From assembly GCF_001005725.1 (NCBI RefSeq), contig NZ_LBIC01000001.1, positions 248,001-312,000 on the forward strand: a DNA stretch of 64,000 nt. The letters are read 5' to 3'. The notes beneath the pieces are model-generated. The model ran no database searches. It saw nothing but the letters and a program-made list of their open reading frames with translations, and had not been told where the DNA came from. The translations under genes were made by a program, and so were the position numbers. Every line of letters begins with the position of its first letter. The stretch's first letter is position 1. The DNA comes from Sphingobium chungbukense (GTDB lineage: Bacteria; Pseudomonadota; Alphaproteobacteria; Sphingomonadales; Sphingomonadaceae). This document shows positions 42,343 through 51,181 of this stretch, piece by piece.

Positions 42343-42528
42343 TCGCTCGGATTCCCCTGGATCTGTCTGGGCGCTTATGGTCGCGTCCCCTCTCGGTCGG
42401 ATGCCATAATGGCGCAAACGCGAACGTGCAAGCGTTGGAATGAAGGGAAATGACGGGATTTTCGTGGGCTACTTCCCCTATGGATGCTTGCGCAGGCGCG
42501 AGCGAGTGAATAAGCGCGCTTCTGATCC

Positions 42529-43419
42529 ATGGAAAACTATCCTGCCCCCGCCCGCGTCCTGGTCGCGGAAATGGCCGCGAAGGCCGCCGCCGATCCGGCC
42601 CGCGCCGTCTCTTTCCAGGGCGCGCCGGGCGCCAATTCGCACCTTGCCGCGCTGGGTTATGCGCCCGATTGCCAGCCCTTGCCCTGCTTCGCGTTCGAGG
42701 ATGCGATCGACGCGGTGCGCAACGGTGAGGCCGCGCGGGCGATCATCCCGATCGAGAACAGCCTGCACGGGCGCGTTGCGGACATGCATTTCCTGCTGCC
42801 CGAATCCGGGCTGCACATCATCGACGAATATTTCCTGCGCATCCGGCATTGCCTGATGGCGCCCGACACCGCGCCGGTGAAGAGCGCGATCAGCCATCCG
42901 CAGGCGCTGGGCCAATGTCGCCATTATCTGCGCGAACGCGGCATCCAGCCGGTCAGCTATGCCGATACGGCGGGCGCGGCGGCTCTGGTGGCCGAAACGA
43001 AGGCGGCGGGCGAGGGGGCGATCGCGCCCTATCTGGCGGCGGAGCTGTACGGCCTGCAACTGGTGGCGGAGAATATCGAGGACAGCGACGACAATATGAC
43101 GCGCTTCCTGGTGCTGGCGCGCGAGCCGAAGATGCCGGTGGCGGGCGTCGGGCCGGTGATGACCACCTTCCTGTTCGAGGTGAAGAACATCCCCGCCGCG
43201 CTCTACAAGGCGATGGGCGGTTTCGCCACCAACGGCGTCAACATGACCAAGCTGGAAAGCTATCAGCGTGGCGCCAGCTTTGCCGCGACCGAATTCTACT
43301 GCGATATCGAGGGGATGCCGGGCGATCCGGCGGTCGACCGGGCGCTGGCGGAGCTGGAATTCCACACCAAATGGGTGCGGATATTGGGCAGCTACCGGCA
43401 AGCAAGGCCGCGCACGTGA
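42529..43419 (+). CDS. pheA: Prephenate dehydratase PheA
   Basis: A 296-residue enzyme making phenylpyruvate in phenylalanine synthesis. Catalytic domain about 20-200: SFQGAPGANSHLAALG, IPIENSLHGRVADMHFLL, and the signature DDNMTRFLVLA. The C-terminal ACT regulatory domain is about 210-290 with IPAALYKAMGGFATNGVNM. The allosteric ESRP motif is replaced by ESYQ, common in sphingomonads. No chorismate mutase domain is fused. Confidence 0.94.
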   Translation: MENYPAPARVLVAEMAAKAAADPARAVSFQGAPGANSHLAALGYAPDCQPLPCFAFEDAIDAVRNGEAARAIIPIENSLHGRVADMHFLLPESGLHIIDEYFLRIRHCLMAPDTAPVKSAISHPQALGQCRHYLRERGIQPVSYADTAGAAALVAETKAAGEGAIAPYLAAELYGLQLVAENIEDSDDNMTRFLVLAREPKMPVAGVGPVMTTFLFEVKNIPAALYKAMGGFATNGVNMTKLESYQRGASFAATEFYCDIEGMPGDPAVDRALAELEFHTKWVRILGSYRQARPRT

Positions 43420-43450
43420 CGCCGGGCCCTGGGCTGCTATAGTTCGGGCC

Positions 43451-44176
43451 ATGGCCACAGCCATCCTCCTGTCCGCCCTTGCGATGAGTGTCATTGTGGG
43501 CGTGCGCTACCTGCTGGCAAGCGGGGGCTTCGCGCTGGCGACGCGGGTGCGCAAACCGGGGTTGTATCGGGGCCTCGGCCGGCAGATCGGGCGGGAGATC
43601 GGCTGGTCGCTCGCCTCCGCGCTGATCTATGGCATTCCGGCGGGCGTCGTCGCCTGGGGATGGCAGGCGCGGGGTTGGACGCGCATCTACAGCGACATGC
43701 GCGATTTTCCGCTCTGGTACTGGCCGCTTTCGGTTCTGCTCTACCTGCTCGCCCATGACGCCTGGTTCTATTGGACGCATCGCTGGATGCACCGGCCCCG
43801 GCCGTTCCGCATCGCCCATGCCGTCCACCATGCCAGCCGACCGCCGACCGCCTGGGCGGCGATGAGCTTCCACCCCTGGGAGGCGCTGACCGGCGCGGTG
43901 GTGATCCCGGCGCTCGTGTTCCTCATCCCGGTCCATGTGGCGGCGCTGGGCATGGTGCTGACGATCATGACCGTCATGGGGGTCAGCAACCATATGGGGT
44001 GGGAGATGTTTCCACATTGGATGGTGCGGGGGCCGCTCGGCCGATGGCTGATCACCGCCAGCCATCATCAGCGCCATCATGAACATTATGCCTGCAATTA
44101 CGGGCTTTATTTCCGTTTCTGGGACCGGCTGTGCGGGACCGACAGGGGACTGGGCAGTTTCAGGGAGACGGCATGA
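43451..44176 (+). CDS. Sterol-desaturase/fatty-acid-hydroxylase-family membrane protein
   Basis: 241 residues, several hydrophobic segments, inner membrane. The di-iron histidine boxes are HDAWFYWTHRWMH, HAVHHAS and HHQRHHEHY. The family includes carotenoid and lipid hydroxylases. The substrate is not assigned; a sphingolipid or carotenoid is plausible in this group. Its stop overlaps the next gene as ATGA. Confidence 0.85.
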   Translation: MATAILLSALAMSVIVGVRYLLASGGFALATRVRKPGLYRGLGRQIGREIGWSLASALIYGIPAGVVAWGWQARGWTRIYSDMRDFPLWYWPLSVLLYLLAHDAWFYWTHRWMHRPRPFRIAHAVHHASRPPTAWAAMSFHPWEALTGAVVIPALVFLIPVHVAALGMVLTIMTVMGVSNHMGWEMFPHWMVRGPLGRWLITASHHQRHHEHYACNYGLYFRFWDRLCGTDRGLGSFRETA

Positions 44177-44634
44177 ACGGCATGAAGGACAAGGCGGGAT
44201 GGCTGGTCGCGGCGGCGGCGATGACGATGGGTGCGGCGGCCCCCGGAACGGCGACGGGCGATCCGGCACAACCGCTCAGCATGGATGTGCAGGGCCTGCG
44301 GTCGGGCAAGGGCAATCTGCTGATCTGCGTCACCCGCGCGGCCGCGCATTTCCCCGATTGCCGCGACGATCCCGACGGACGGCATTTCACCGTGCCCGTC
44401 ACCCGCGCCGCGATCGAACTGGGGCGGATGGCGCCGGGCAATTACGCCATCGCCATCATCCATGACGAAAATGGCAATGGGAAGCTCGACACCTTTGCCG
44501 GCATCCCGCGCGAGGGGGTCGGCTTTTCGCGCAATCCGGCGATCCGCTTCGGCGCGCCGAGCTTCAAATCCGCGCAGTTCCAGATGATGAACGCAGCGGT
44601 GAAGCAGGATATAAAACTCAAATATTTCCTTTAG
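44173..44634 (+). CDS. DUF2141 secreted protein
   Basis: About 153 residues. Signal sequence in the first about 25 (WLVAAAAMTMGAAAPG). Family segment AIAIIHDENGNGKLDTFAG, which is typical of DUF2141, a beta-rich periplasmic protein of unknown function. Translationally coupled to the hydroxylase gene, so a lipid- or membrane-linked role is possible. Confidence 0.83.
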   Translation: MNGMKDKAGWLVAAAAMTMGAAAPGTATGDPAQPLSMDVQGLRSGKGNLLICVTRAAAHFPDCRDDPDGRHFTVPVTRAAIELGRMAPGNYAIAIIHDENGNGKLDTFAGIPREGVGFSRNPAIRFGAPSFKSAQFQMMNAAVKQDIKLKYFL

Positions 44635-44660
44635 GAACGACTCGCCGGAACCTGCGGGGG

Positions 44661-44678
44661 CATCAGAACATTCTGATG
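44661..44678. promoter_or_regulatory. Palindrome upstream of the MipA gene
   Basis: CATCAGAA and TTCTGATG around two bases. Near-perfect dyad 30 bp upstream of the MipA start. Possible operator or hairpin; no consensus I can name. Confidence 0.45.
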
Positions 44679-44707
44679 TCCGACGAGTATTTCAGAACAG
44701 GGTCTTT

Positions 44708-45553
44708 ATGCTTCATTGCCGTTATCTTGTCCCCGGGGCGATCGCCGCGGCCTTTTTCCTTGCGCACCCGGCTTTCGCGCAGGAGGAAGAGCATAGCAGC
44801 CTGACGATGGGCGTGGGCGTTGCTGCCGTCCCCAGCTACGAAGGGTCCGATGACTATCGCGTGCTGCCGGTCCCGCAATTTCGGGGCAAGATAAAGGACT
44901 TCGCCTTCTGGACGCGCGGGACGGCGCTTTATGTCGACGCCATTCCGAACGGCGATCCCCAGGGTATCGATGTCGAACTGGGGCCGGTGGTGGCGGCCCG
45001 TTTCGACCGGTCGAGCCGCAAGAATATCAAGGACGACGCCGTGCGCCTGCTCGGCAAGCGCGACATCGCGGTGGAAGTCGGCGGCTTCGTCGGCATCGGC
45101 AAGACCGGGGTGATCACCAGCGCCTATGACAATCTGTCGGCGCGCATCGCCGTGACGAAGGATGTCGCGGGCGCGCATGGCAGCTATGTCGTCACGCCGG
45201 CCATCGAATATATGACGCCCCTGTCGCGGACGGCCTTCGTCGGGCTCGGCGTCTCGGCCGATTATGTCGGCAAGAAATATGGCCGCTATTATTATGATGT
45301 GGATGCCGCCGGATCGGCGGCGTCGGGCCTGCCGGTCTATGGCCGCGCGGGCGACGGCGCGGGGTTCAAGAAGGTCAATTTCAGCCTGGCGGGCGGCAAG
45401 TCGCTGTCGGGCGACCTGCGCCACGGCTGGGCGATCTTCGCGGCGGGCAGCTATTCGCGGATTCTGGGCGATTATGCCGATTCGCCCATCGTGTCGATCG
45501 CCGGATCGAAGGACCAGTGGATCGGAGCGATCGGCGTCGGCTACACATTCTGA
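44708..45553 (+). CDS. MipA/OmpV family outer-membrane protein
   Basis: A 281-residue beta-barrel. Signal peptide about residues 1-24 ending PAFAQ. N-terminal VAAVPSYEGSDDYRVLPVPQ is the family signature (YEGS, P-x-x-x), and the protein ends in GAIGVGYTF with a terminal phenylalanine. Characterised members include MipA (scaffold for murein synthases) and OmpV. Which applies here is open. Confidence 0.87.
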   Translation: MLHCRYLVPGAIAAAFFLAHPAFAQEEEHSSLTMGVGVAAVPSYEGSDDYRVLPVPQFRGKIKDFAFWTRGTALYVDAIPNGDPQGIDVELGPVVAARFDRSSRKNIKDDAVRLLGKRDIAVEVGGFVGIGKTGVITSAYDNLSARIAVTKDVAGAHGSYVVTPAIEYMTPLSRTAFVGLGVSADYVGKKYGRYYYDVDAAGSAASGLPVYGRAGDGAGFKKVNFSLAGGKSLSGDLRHGWAIFAAGSYSRILGDYADSPIVSIAGSKDQWIGAIGVGYTF

Positions 45554-45707
45554 GAGTCTGTTTGGAAATGCGCCTATCGGCGCATAGCCGCACCGGCCCG
45601 CTTCCCCATCTGGCCACCCAACGGCAATATCATATGGGTGGCTGGGTGGGGGAGCGGGCCGGTGCGGCGTCGAAATATGCTCTTGCGCGCATTTCCAGAC
45701 AGAGTCT
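45553..45707. repeat. Nested double-palindrome element
   Basis: Outer arms 45553-45573 and 45687-45707 (21 bases, 2 mismatches, TCTGT-TGGAAATGCGC pattern). Inner arms 45590-45620 and 45635-45665 (31 bases, GC-rich, starting GCACCGGCCCGCT). A different family from the other elements here. It starts at the last base of the MipA stop codon TGA. Confidence 0.8.
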
Positions 45708-45818
45708 GAAGGCCGGCCGATCTCCCGCCGGATCTCCCTTGTTCCTATGGGGTGACGACCCACATAAGGCGCTGTATGGAAGCGGTCAGCAACCGCATCG
45801 GCAGCAGGAGATTTTGAC

Positions 45819-46730
45819 GTGGCGACCCTTGGACTGAGCGAGGCCGACAAGGCATCGGTGGAAACATTCCGCCGCGATGTGGTGGAGCCATCGCGCACCA
45901 GTCTGGTGATCGTGGATTTCTGGGCGGAATGGTGCGGCCCCTGCAAGCAGTTGGGGCCGGTGATCGAGAAGGTCTGCGCCGACTATGCGACGAAGGGCGT
46001 GAAGCTGGTCAAGATCAACGTCGATGAGGACAAGTTCATCGCCGCCCAGTTCCGGGTCCAGTCGATCCCGACGGTCTACGCCGTGTTCCAGGGCCAGCCG
46101 GTCGCAGACCTCAGCCAGGCGCGGACAGAGGGGCAATTGAAGCAATATCTCGACCAGCTTCTCTCACAGCTTCCCATCGAATCGGACGAGAAGGCGCAGT
46201 TGCAGGAAATCGCGCCCCTGATCGCCATGGGAGAGGAAGTGCTGGCGGGCGGAGAGGCGGAACGCGCCCTTTCCCTGTTCCAGCAGATTGCCGAAATGGT
46301 GCCGGACAATGCCGATGTCGCTTCGGGCCAGGCGCGGGCGCTGGTGGCGCTCGCCCGGCTGGACGAGGCGGAAGCGGTGCTGGCGGCGCTCCCCACCGAC
46401 GTCGCGAAGGATCAGGCGGTGGAACGCGCCCGCGCGGCGATCGCCCTGGCGCGCGATGCGAAGCCGGTGTCGGACCTTTCGGGCGTCGAGGCGAAGGTCG
46501 CCGCCGATCCCGACGATCATGAGGCGCGCTTCGAACTGGCGGGTGGGCTGATGGCCAATGGCGACCGGGACCGGGCGGCCGAGGAACTGCTGGAACTGGT
46601 GCGGCGTGACCGGGCCTGGAAGGACGGCGCCGCGCGGGCGCAGTTGCTGAAGCTCTTCGAGGCGACGGGACTGGAAGACCCCTGGGTCGCGGCGCAGCGG
46701 CGCAAGCTGTCCCAGATCCTCTTTTCCTGA
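45819..46730 (+). CDS. Thioredoxin-TPR protein (CnoX-type)
   Basis: 303 residues. The thioredoxin domain (about 10-120) has VDFWAEWCGPCKQLGPVIEK. The rest is TPR-like helices, for example PLIAMGEEVLAGGEAERALS and VASGQARALVALARLDEAEA. This matches CnoX/YbbN, a redox co-chaperone that holds unfolded proteins and passes them to GroEL. Unlike E. coli CnoX (SxxC) the full CxxC is present. The next two genes are on the same strand. Confidence 0.88.
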   Translation: MATLGLSEADKASVETFRRDVVEPSRTSLVIVDFWAEWCGPCKQLGPVIEKVCADYATKGVKLVKINVDEDKFIAAQFRVQSIPTVYAVFQGQPVADLSQARTEGQLKQYLDQLLSQLPIESDEKAQLQEIAPLIAMGEEVLAGGEAERALSLFQQIAEMVPDNADVASGQARALVALARLDEAEAVLAALPTDVAKDQAVERARAAIALARDAKPVSDLSGVEAKVAADPDDHEARFELAGGLMANGDRDRAAEELLELVRRDRAWKDGAARAQLLKLFEATGLEDPWVAAQRRKLSQILFS

Positions 46731-46744
46731 CCGGCACGGGCGTC

Positions 46745-47353
46745 ATGTCGCGTGTCTCGATCTTTCCGTTGCCCGGCGCGCTGCTGCTGCCGGGCATGGA
46801 GTTGCCGCTGCATATCTTCGAGCCGCGCTATCAGGCGATGATCCATGACGCCATGGCGCGGGATCGGCGGATCGGCATGATCCAGCCGCGCGAGGAGGGG
46901 GTGAAGCCTGCCCTGTTCGATGTCGGCTGCCTGGGGCATATCACCCATATCGAGGCGCTGGAGGGCGGGCGGTACAATATCCTGCTGAAGGGGCTGGCGC
47001 GCTTCCGGGTGGTGCGCGAACTGGACGTGCCGACCGCTTTTCGCCAGATCGAGGCGGATGTCGAGCCGATCGGGCAAGAGGATGAAATCCTCTCCGCCGT
47101 CGAGCGGGCGGCGCTGGAGCAGGAATCGCGGCGCTTCGCCGACGCGCTGGGCTATGTAGTGGACTGGACGGCGGTCTCCCGGCTGGACGACATGGCGCTG
47201 GTGAACGGCATCGCGCAGATCGTGCCCTTCGATCCTGCGGCCAAGCAGACCTTGCTGGAGGCGGACACGCTGAACGAACGGGCGGACCGGATCATCCAGC
47301 TGATGCAGATCGTCGGGCGGATCGAGCGCGACGGCGGGGCGACGATGCAATGA
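46745..47353 (+). CDS. LON-N-domain (peptidase S16 substrate-binding) protein
   Basis: 202 residues made only of the LON N-terminal domain: IFPLPGALLLPGMELPLHIF and EPRYQAMIHDAM at the start. Stand-alone LON-N proteins are common near trx and trm112 genes. No protease active site. Function unknown, perhaps substrate recognition. Confidence 0.85.
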   Translation: MSRVSIFPLPGALLLPGMELPLHIFEPRYQAMIHDAMARDRRIGMIQPREEGVKPALFDVGCLGHITHIEALEGGRYNILLKGLARFRVVRELDVPTAFRQIEADVEPIGQEDEILSAVERAALEQESRRFADALGYVVDWTAVSRLDDMALVNGIAQIVPFDPAAKQTLLEADTLNERADRIIQLMQIVGRIERDGGATMQ

Positions 47354-47541
47354 GCGGCGCCCCTGATCCGGCGCTGCTCGCCAAGCTGGTGTGCCCGGCG
47401 ACGCGCACGCCGCTGCATTGGGATGCGGAGCGGCACGAGCTGGTGTCGCAAGCGGCGGGACTGGCTTTCCCGGTGCGGGATGGCGTGCCGGTGCTGGTAG
47501 TGCGCGAAGCGCGTCCATTGGAGGATATGTGGCAGGGGTGA
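47350..47541 (+). CDS. Trm112/YcaR family zinc-ribbon-like protein
   Basis: 63 residues with LVCPATRTPLHWD and GLAFPVRDGVPVLVVREA. Typical YcaR proteins have four cysteines; only one is obvious here, so zinc may be lost. Overlaps the LON-N gene by 4 bp. Confidence 0.82.
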   Translation: MSGAPDPALLAKLVCPATRTPLHWDAERHELVSQAAGLAFPVRDGVPVLVVREARPLEDMWQG

Positions 47542-47574
47542 ACGGCTGATTTGGGTGGATTTGAGACTGTCCGG

Positions 47575-47592
47575 TTGCGGCGAGCGCCGCAA
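47575..47592. terminator. Hairpin between Trm112 and Tdi1-like gene
   Basis: TTGCGGC, GAGC, GCCGCAA: 7-bp stem between convergent genes. The reverse strand is followed by no T-run; the forward by GAAAAG. Confidence 0.4.
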
Positions 47593-47603
47593 GAAAAGCG
47601 ACG

Positions 47604-48071
47604 TTATGGTTCCATTTGTAACTGAACGGTTGCGCCTTCCGGCAGACCGGCAATCTGACGGTGCAGGTCGCCGGATAATCCAAAATGCTCCTTTATCGGC
47701 ACCACCGCAAAGTTGCCGACCTCATATTTGCCTTCGGCAAAAACAGGGTAGATCGCGTAGGTGAAGCACTGGCCTTCGGTCGGGCATTTACCAGCATCGC
47801 GAAGGGCTGCCACCAACCCCGGCATGAACCAGTCATTTGCCTCATCGCCGCCGAGCTTATGCTGAAACTCATTTCGATCTTTAGCGACGGGAATGATCTC
47901 GCCAGTGCCTGTGTTAAGCCATTGCACCTGCCCGCCCTTTTCAATGAACGCGTCACCGAAGGCAGAAAACAAAAGTGGCGTCCAATCGGCACCAAGAAGC
48001 CAGTGCCACTTCGATCGTAATGTGTTCATTGCATCGCTATCTGGCGTCGCCGTCAGGTCTGACCACTTCAC
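47604..48071 (-). CDS. DUF1851/T6SS Tdi1-like immunity protein
   Basis: 155 residues. The C-terminal about 110 residues fit DUF1851 (Tdi1 C-terminal domain): LFSAFGDAFIEKGGQVQWLN, TGTGEIIPVAKDRNEF, ECxCFTYAIYPV-like region EGQCFTYAIYPVFAEGKYEV and a final HRQIAGLPEGATV. The Agrobacterium protein Tdi1 neutralises the Tde1 DNase. Base composition is clearly lower in GC than its neighbours, suggesting acquisition. No effector or T6SS gene is near. Confidence 0.75.
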   Translation of the reverse strand: MKWSDLTATPDSDAMNTLRSKWHWLLGADWTPLLFSAFGDAFIEKGGQVQWLNTGTGEIIPVAKDRNEFQHKLGGDEANDWFMPGLVAALRDAGKCPTEGQCFTYAIYPVFAEGKYEVGNFAVVPIKEHFGLSGDLHRQIAGLPEGATVQLQMEP

Positions 48072-48171
48072 TTTGTAACTCTCCCAATTAGTTAGCGGTC
48101 TTTATTCCAGAGGGGCGCAATGTCCGCAATCAGGAAGCGGTATCCTCCTACGCAACGGCAAAAACTGGTCG

Positions 48172-48993
48172 TCAGCGGTCATAATCCGTACCGCCCATGC
48201 CAATCACGCGCCGCGCTTCGTCCAGCGCGATCACCAGGTCGGCCCGGCCCGGCATCTCGGCCAGAATATGCCGCGTCAGCCGCTCATAATGCTGGATGAA
48301 GCGCGTCACCTGGGCATCGGACATCACCCCGGCGCCCGCGCCCGCGTCGCGCCGCAGATCATGCTCCTGCTGCGTGCGCCAGCGCCGGACGACCTCGAAC
48401 CCCGGAGCGGCCAGCAGCATCAGCCGGTCCAGCCGCGCGAACAGCGCCTGATAGTCGCCCGCCAGCGCCCGGTTCACATAAGCGCGCCAGACACCCTGCG
48501 CATCCTCTTCCCGTTCCAGCGCATTGACGGGTTGCGCCAGCGCCGCTGCCGCCTGGGGCCGCGCGCCGACGCACCAGCCCTCCAGCAGCAGCAGCCGGGT
48601 GCCTGCCGCCGCCCTTTCCCATCGCGCCACGGGCTGGCGATCGTCCGCCGCCTTGTCGAAGCGGGGCAGCGGGGCCGCCTCGCCCCGTGCCAATGCGTCG
48701 ATCACCCGCAGGCCCAGCGCCACATCATGCGTCCCCGGCACCCCGCGCGTGCGCAGCAGAGGATGCACGGTCCGGCCCAGTTCCTCCCGCTCCGCGCGGG
48801 TTCGATAGAGATCGTCGATGGAGAGGATCGCCGACGGAATTCCATCCCGCTCCAGCCGTTGCCGCAGCCCCGCCGCCAGCGTTGACTTGCCGCTGCCCTG
48901 CGCCCCGCACAGACCGACCACCAGCAGCCCTTCGCGCCCTTCCAGCGTCCGCCTGACCAGCCCCTCGACCGCATCCAGCGCCGCGCCGGGCAC
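48172..48993 (-). CDS. D-glycerate 3-kinase-like P-loop kinase
   Basis: 273 residues. P-loop GLCGAQGSGKSTLAAGLRQR, then ILSIDDLYRTRAEREELG, TRGVPGTHDVALGL and LPRFDKAADDRQP, LLLEGWCVGARPQ, and C-terminal RWRTQQEHDLRR and MSDAQVTRFIQHYERLTRHI. This set matches the plant-type glycerate kinase / YggC family (D-glycerate to 3-phosphoglycerate). Three bases separate it from the CorC gene, same strand. Confidence 0.8.
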   Translation of the reverse strand: MPGAALDAVEGLVRRTLEGREGLLVVGLCGAQGSGKSTLAAGLRQRLERDGIPSAILSIDDLYRTRAEREELGRTVHPLLRTRGVPGTHDVALGLRVIDALARGEAAPLPRFDKAADDRQPVARWERAAAGTRLLLLEGWCVGARPQAAAALAQPVNALEREEDAQGVWRAYVNRALAGDYQALFARLDRLMLLAAPGFEVVRRWRTQQEHDLRRDAGAGAGVMSDAQVTRFIQHYERLTRHILAEMPGRADLVIALDEARRVIGMGGTDYDR

Positions 48994-48996
48994 GGT

Positions 48997-50313
48997 TCAG
49001 CGCTCCGCGACCAGCAGCTTGTCGATCTTGCGCCCATCCATGTCGACAATCTCGAAACGCCAGCCCTGATCGTCGATATAGTCGCCGACTTCGGGCAGGC
49101 GCTTCATCAGCCACAGCGCATGACCGGCGACCGTCGCATAGTCGCGATCCTCGGGCAGGTCGATGCCGATCCGCTCGGCCAGCAGGTCGACCGGCATCTG
49201 GCCCGAAACCAGCAGGCTGCCATCCTCCCGCTCGACCAGATCGGGCTCATCCTCGCTGCCCTGGTCGGACACGAAATGCCCCGCAATGGCGGACAGCAGG
49301 TCGGCGGGCGTCGCGATCCCCTCGAAATGCCCATATTCGTCATGCACCATGACCATCGGCACCTCGGCGCGGCGCAGTACCTCCAGCGCGTCCATGGCGT
49401 CGACCTGATCGGGCACGACCTCCACCTTGCGCATCAGCGTCTCCAGGCTCAGCCCCTCGCCCCGGAACAGCGCGGTCATGATGTCGCGCGCCTGCACGAC
49501 GCCGATGATGTCCTCCACCGTGCCCCGCCCCACCGGCAGGCGGGTGTGCGGCGTGTCGAGCAGCTTGGCGCGAATCGCCGCCTCATCGGCGTGGATGTCG
49601 ATCCAGTCGACATCCATGCGCTGCGTCATCACCTCGCGCACCGGGCGGTCGGCCAGCCGCACCACGCCGGAGATGATGGCGCGCTCGCTTTCCTCGATCA
49701 CGCCGGACTTGCTCGCCTCGGCCACGATCAGGTGCAGTTCCTCCGCCGTCACCTGATTTTCCGATTCGCGGGTCATGCGCAGCAGGCGGAAGATGAGCGC
49801 GCTCGACCCGTCGAGCACCCAGACGATGGGCGCCGTGACCTTCGCCAGCCACAGCATCGGCCCGGCGACCAGCACGGCGATCGGTTCGGGCGCGCGCAGG
49901 GCGAACTGCTTGGGCACCAGTTCGCCGACGATCAGCGAGGCATAGGTGGTAAGGCCGATCACCAGCGCGAAACCGGCATGTTCCGCGGCACTGGGCGACA
50001 GGCCCAGCATCGCCAGCCGCTCCCCCGTGGGGCCGCCCAGGCTGGCGCCTGAATAGGCGCCCGCGACGATGCCGATCAGGGTGATGCCGATCTGCACGGT
50101 GGACAGGAACTTGCCCGGATCGCTCGCCGCCGTCAGCGCGGAGCGCGCGCCGCGCCGCCCCGCTTTCTCCATCGCCTGAAGGCGCGGCCTGCGGGCGGAC
50201 ACGATCGCCAGTTCCGACATGGCGAACAGGCCGTTCAGCGCGACCAGCGCCAGGATGATGACGAGGTCGACCCAGGGAAAGGGCGTCGGAGCGTGCGGGG
50301 GGATATTGGCCAT
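48997..50313 (-). CDS. CorC/HlyC-family (CNNM) transporter
   Basis: About 438 residues. N-terminal DUF21 domain with membrane helices (residues about 5-190; GLFAMSELAIVSARRPRLQA), a CBS pair (VMTQRMDVDWIDIHADEA and VVPDQVDAMDALEVLRRAE), and a C-terminal CorC_HlyC domain. Members move Mg2+ or Co2+ or regulate their levels. Start ATG 50313; a GTG at 50328 is an alternative. Confidence 0.88.
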   Translation of the reverse strand: MANIPPHAPTPFPWVDLVIILALVALNGLFAMSELAIVSARRPRLQAMEKAGRRGARSALTAASDPGKFLSTVQIGITLIGIVAGAYSGASLGGPTGERLAMLGLSPSAAEHAGFALVIGLTTYASLIVGELVPKQFALRAPEPIAVLVAGPMLWLAKVTAPIVWVLDGSSALIFRLLRMTRESENQVTAEELHLIVAEASKSGVIEESERAIISGVVRLADRPVREVMTQRMDVDWIDIHADEAAIRAKLLDTPHTRLPVGRGTVEDIIGVVQARDIMTALFRGEGLSLETLMRKVEVVPDQVDAMDALEVLRRAEVPMVMVHDEYGHFEGIATPADLLSAIAGHFVSDQGSEDEPDLVEREDGSLLVSGQMPVDLLAERIGIDLPEDRDYATVAGHALWLMKRLPEVGDYIDDQGWRFEIVDMDGRKIDKLLVAER

Positions 50314-50466
50314 GGTGGTCGGGGCCACCTATAACCTCGTTTCTGTCAATTTCACAACCGTTCCATCATCCGCAGTTCAGTTCGCTTGTGGAACAAATGC
50401 CCCGTCTCGACCATTAGGGGTGCATCCGTCCCGTTCGGGTGCACGAGAAAAAGGGAATTGAAATCC

Positions 50467-51147
50467 ATGCGGAATCTTCATCGCATCATCGGCGCGGCCG
50501 GGTTGGCCGCCATGCTGGCTACCACCGCCTGCACCACCGACCCCAACACCGGCAACCGCACCATTTCGAAGGCCGCGATCGGCGGCATCGGCGGCGCGCT
50601 GGGCGGCTATCTGCTGGGCGATCTGGTGGGCGGGCGGCATGACCGCACCGAAAAGATATTGGGCGCGGGCATCGGCGCGGTCGCGGGCGCGGGTATCGGC
50701 GCCTATATGGACGCGCAGGAAAAGAAATTGCGCGAGGAAACCGCCGGCAGCGGTGTGGACGTGATCCGAGACGGCGACAATCTGGTGCTGCGCATGCCGT
50801 CGGGCATCACCTTCGCCACCGACAGTTCGGCCGTGCAGCCGCAGTTCCAGCCGACGCTGAACGATGTGTCATCGGTGCTGGCGCAATATCCCAAGACCTA
50901 TATCGACGTGTATGGCCACACCGACAGCGACGGCACGGATGCCTATAACCAGGCCCTGTCCGAACGCCGCGCGCAGGCGGTGGGGGATTATCTGACCAGC
51001 CATGGCGTGCAGTCGGCGCGCATCGCGACGCGCGGTTTCGGTGAAACGCAACCGATCGCCTCCAATGCGACGGCCGAAGGCAAGGCGTCCAACCGCCGCG
51101 TCGAAATCAAGATCGCGCCCGTCACGGAACAGGACGTGCGGAGCTGA
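50467..51147 (+). CDS. OmpA-family lipoprotein (YiaD-like)
   Basis: 226 residues. Lipoprotein signal with lipobox TTAC. Glycine-zipper segment (about 37-80: AAIGGIGGALGGYLLGDLVG, GAGIGAVAGAGIGAYMDAQE). The C-terminal OmpA domain binds peptidoglycan: DVYGHTDSDGTDAYNQALSE and NRRVEIKI at the end. Anchors the outer membrane to the wall. ATG 50467. Confidence 0.92.
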   Translation: MRNLHRIIGAAGLAAMLATTACTTDPNTGNRTISKAAIGGIGGALGGYLLGDLVGGRHDRTEKILGAGIGAVAGAGIGAYMDAQEKKLREETAGSGVDVIRDGDNLVLRMPSGITFATDSSAVQPQFQPTLNDVSSVLAQYPKTYIDVYGHTDSDGTDAYNQALSERRAQAVGDYLTSHGVQSARIATRGFGETQPIASNATAEGKASNRRVEIKIAPVTEQDVRS

Positions 51148-51181
51148 GGCGGAAATTGGCCAAGGGCGGTCATGAGGCGCG

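Noticed and set aside
47541-48172. Toxin-immunity pair
   Set aside because: Only the immunity-like gene is seen; both neighbours are core genes.
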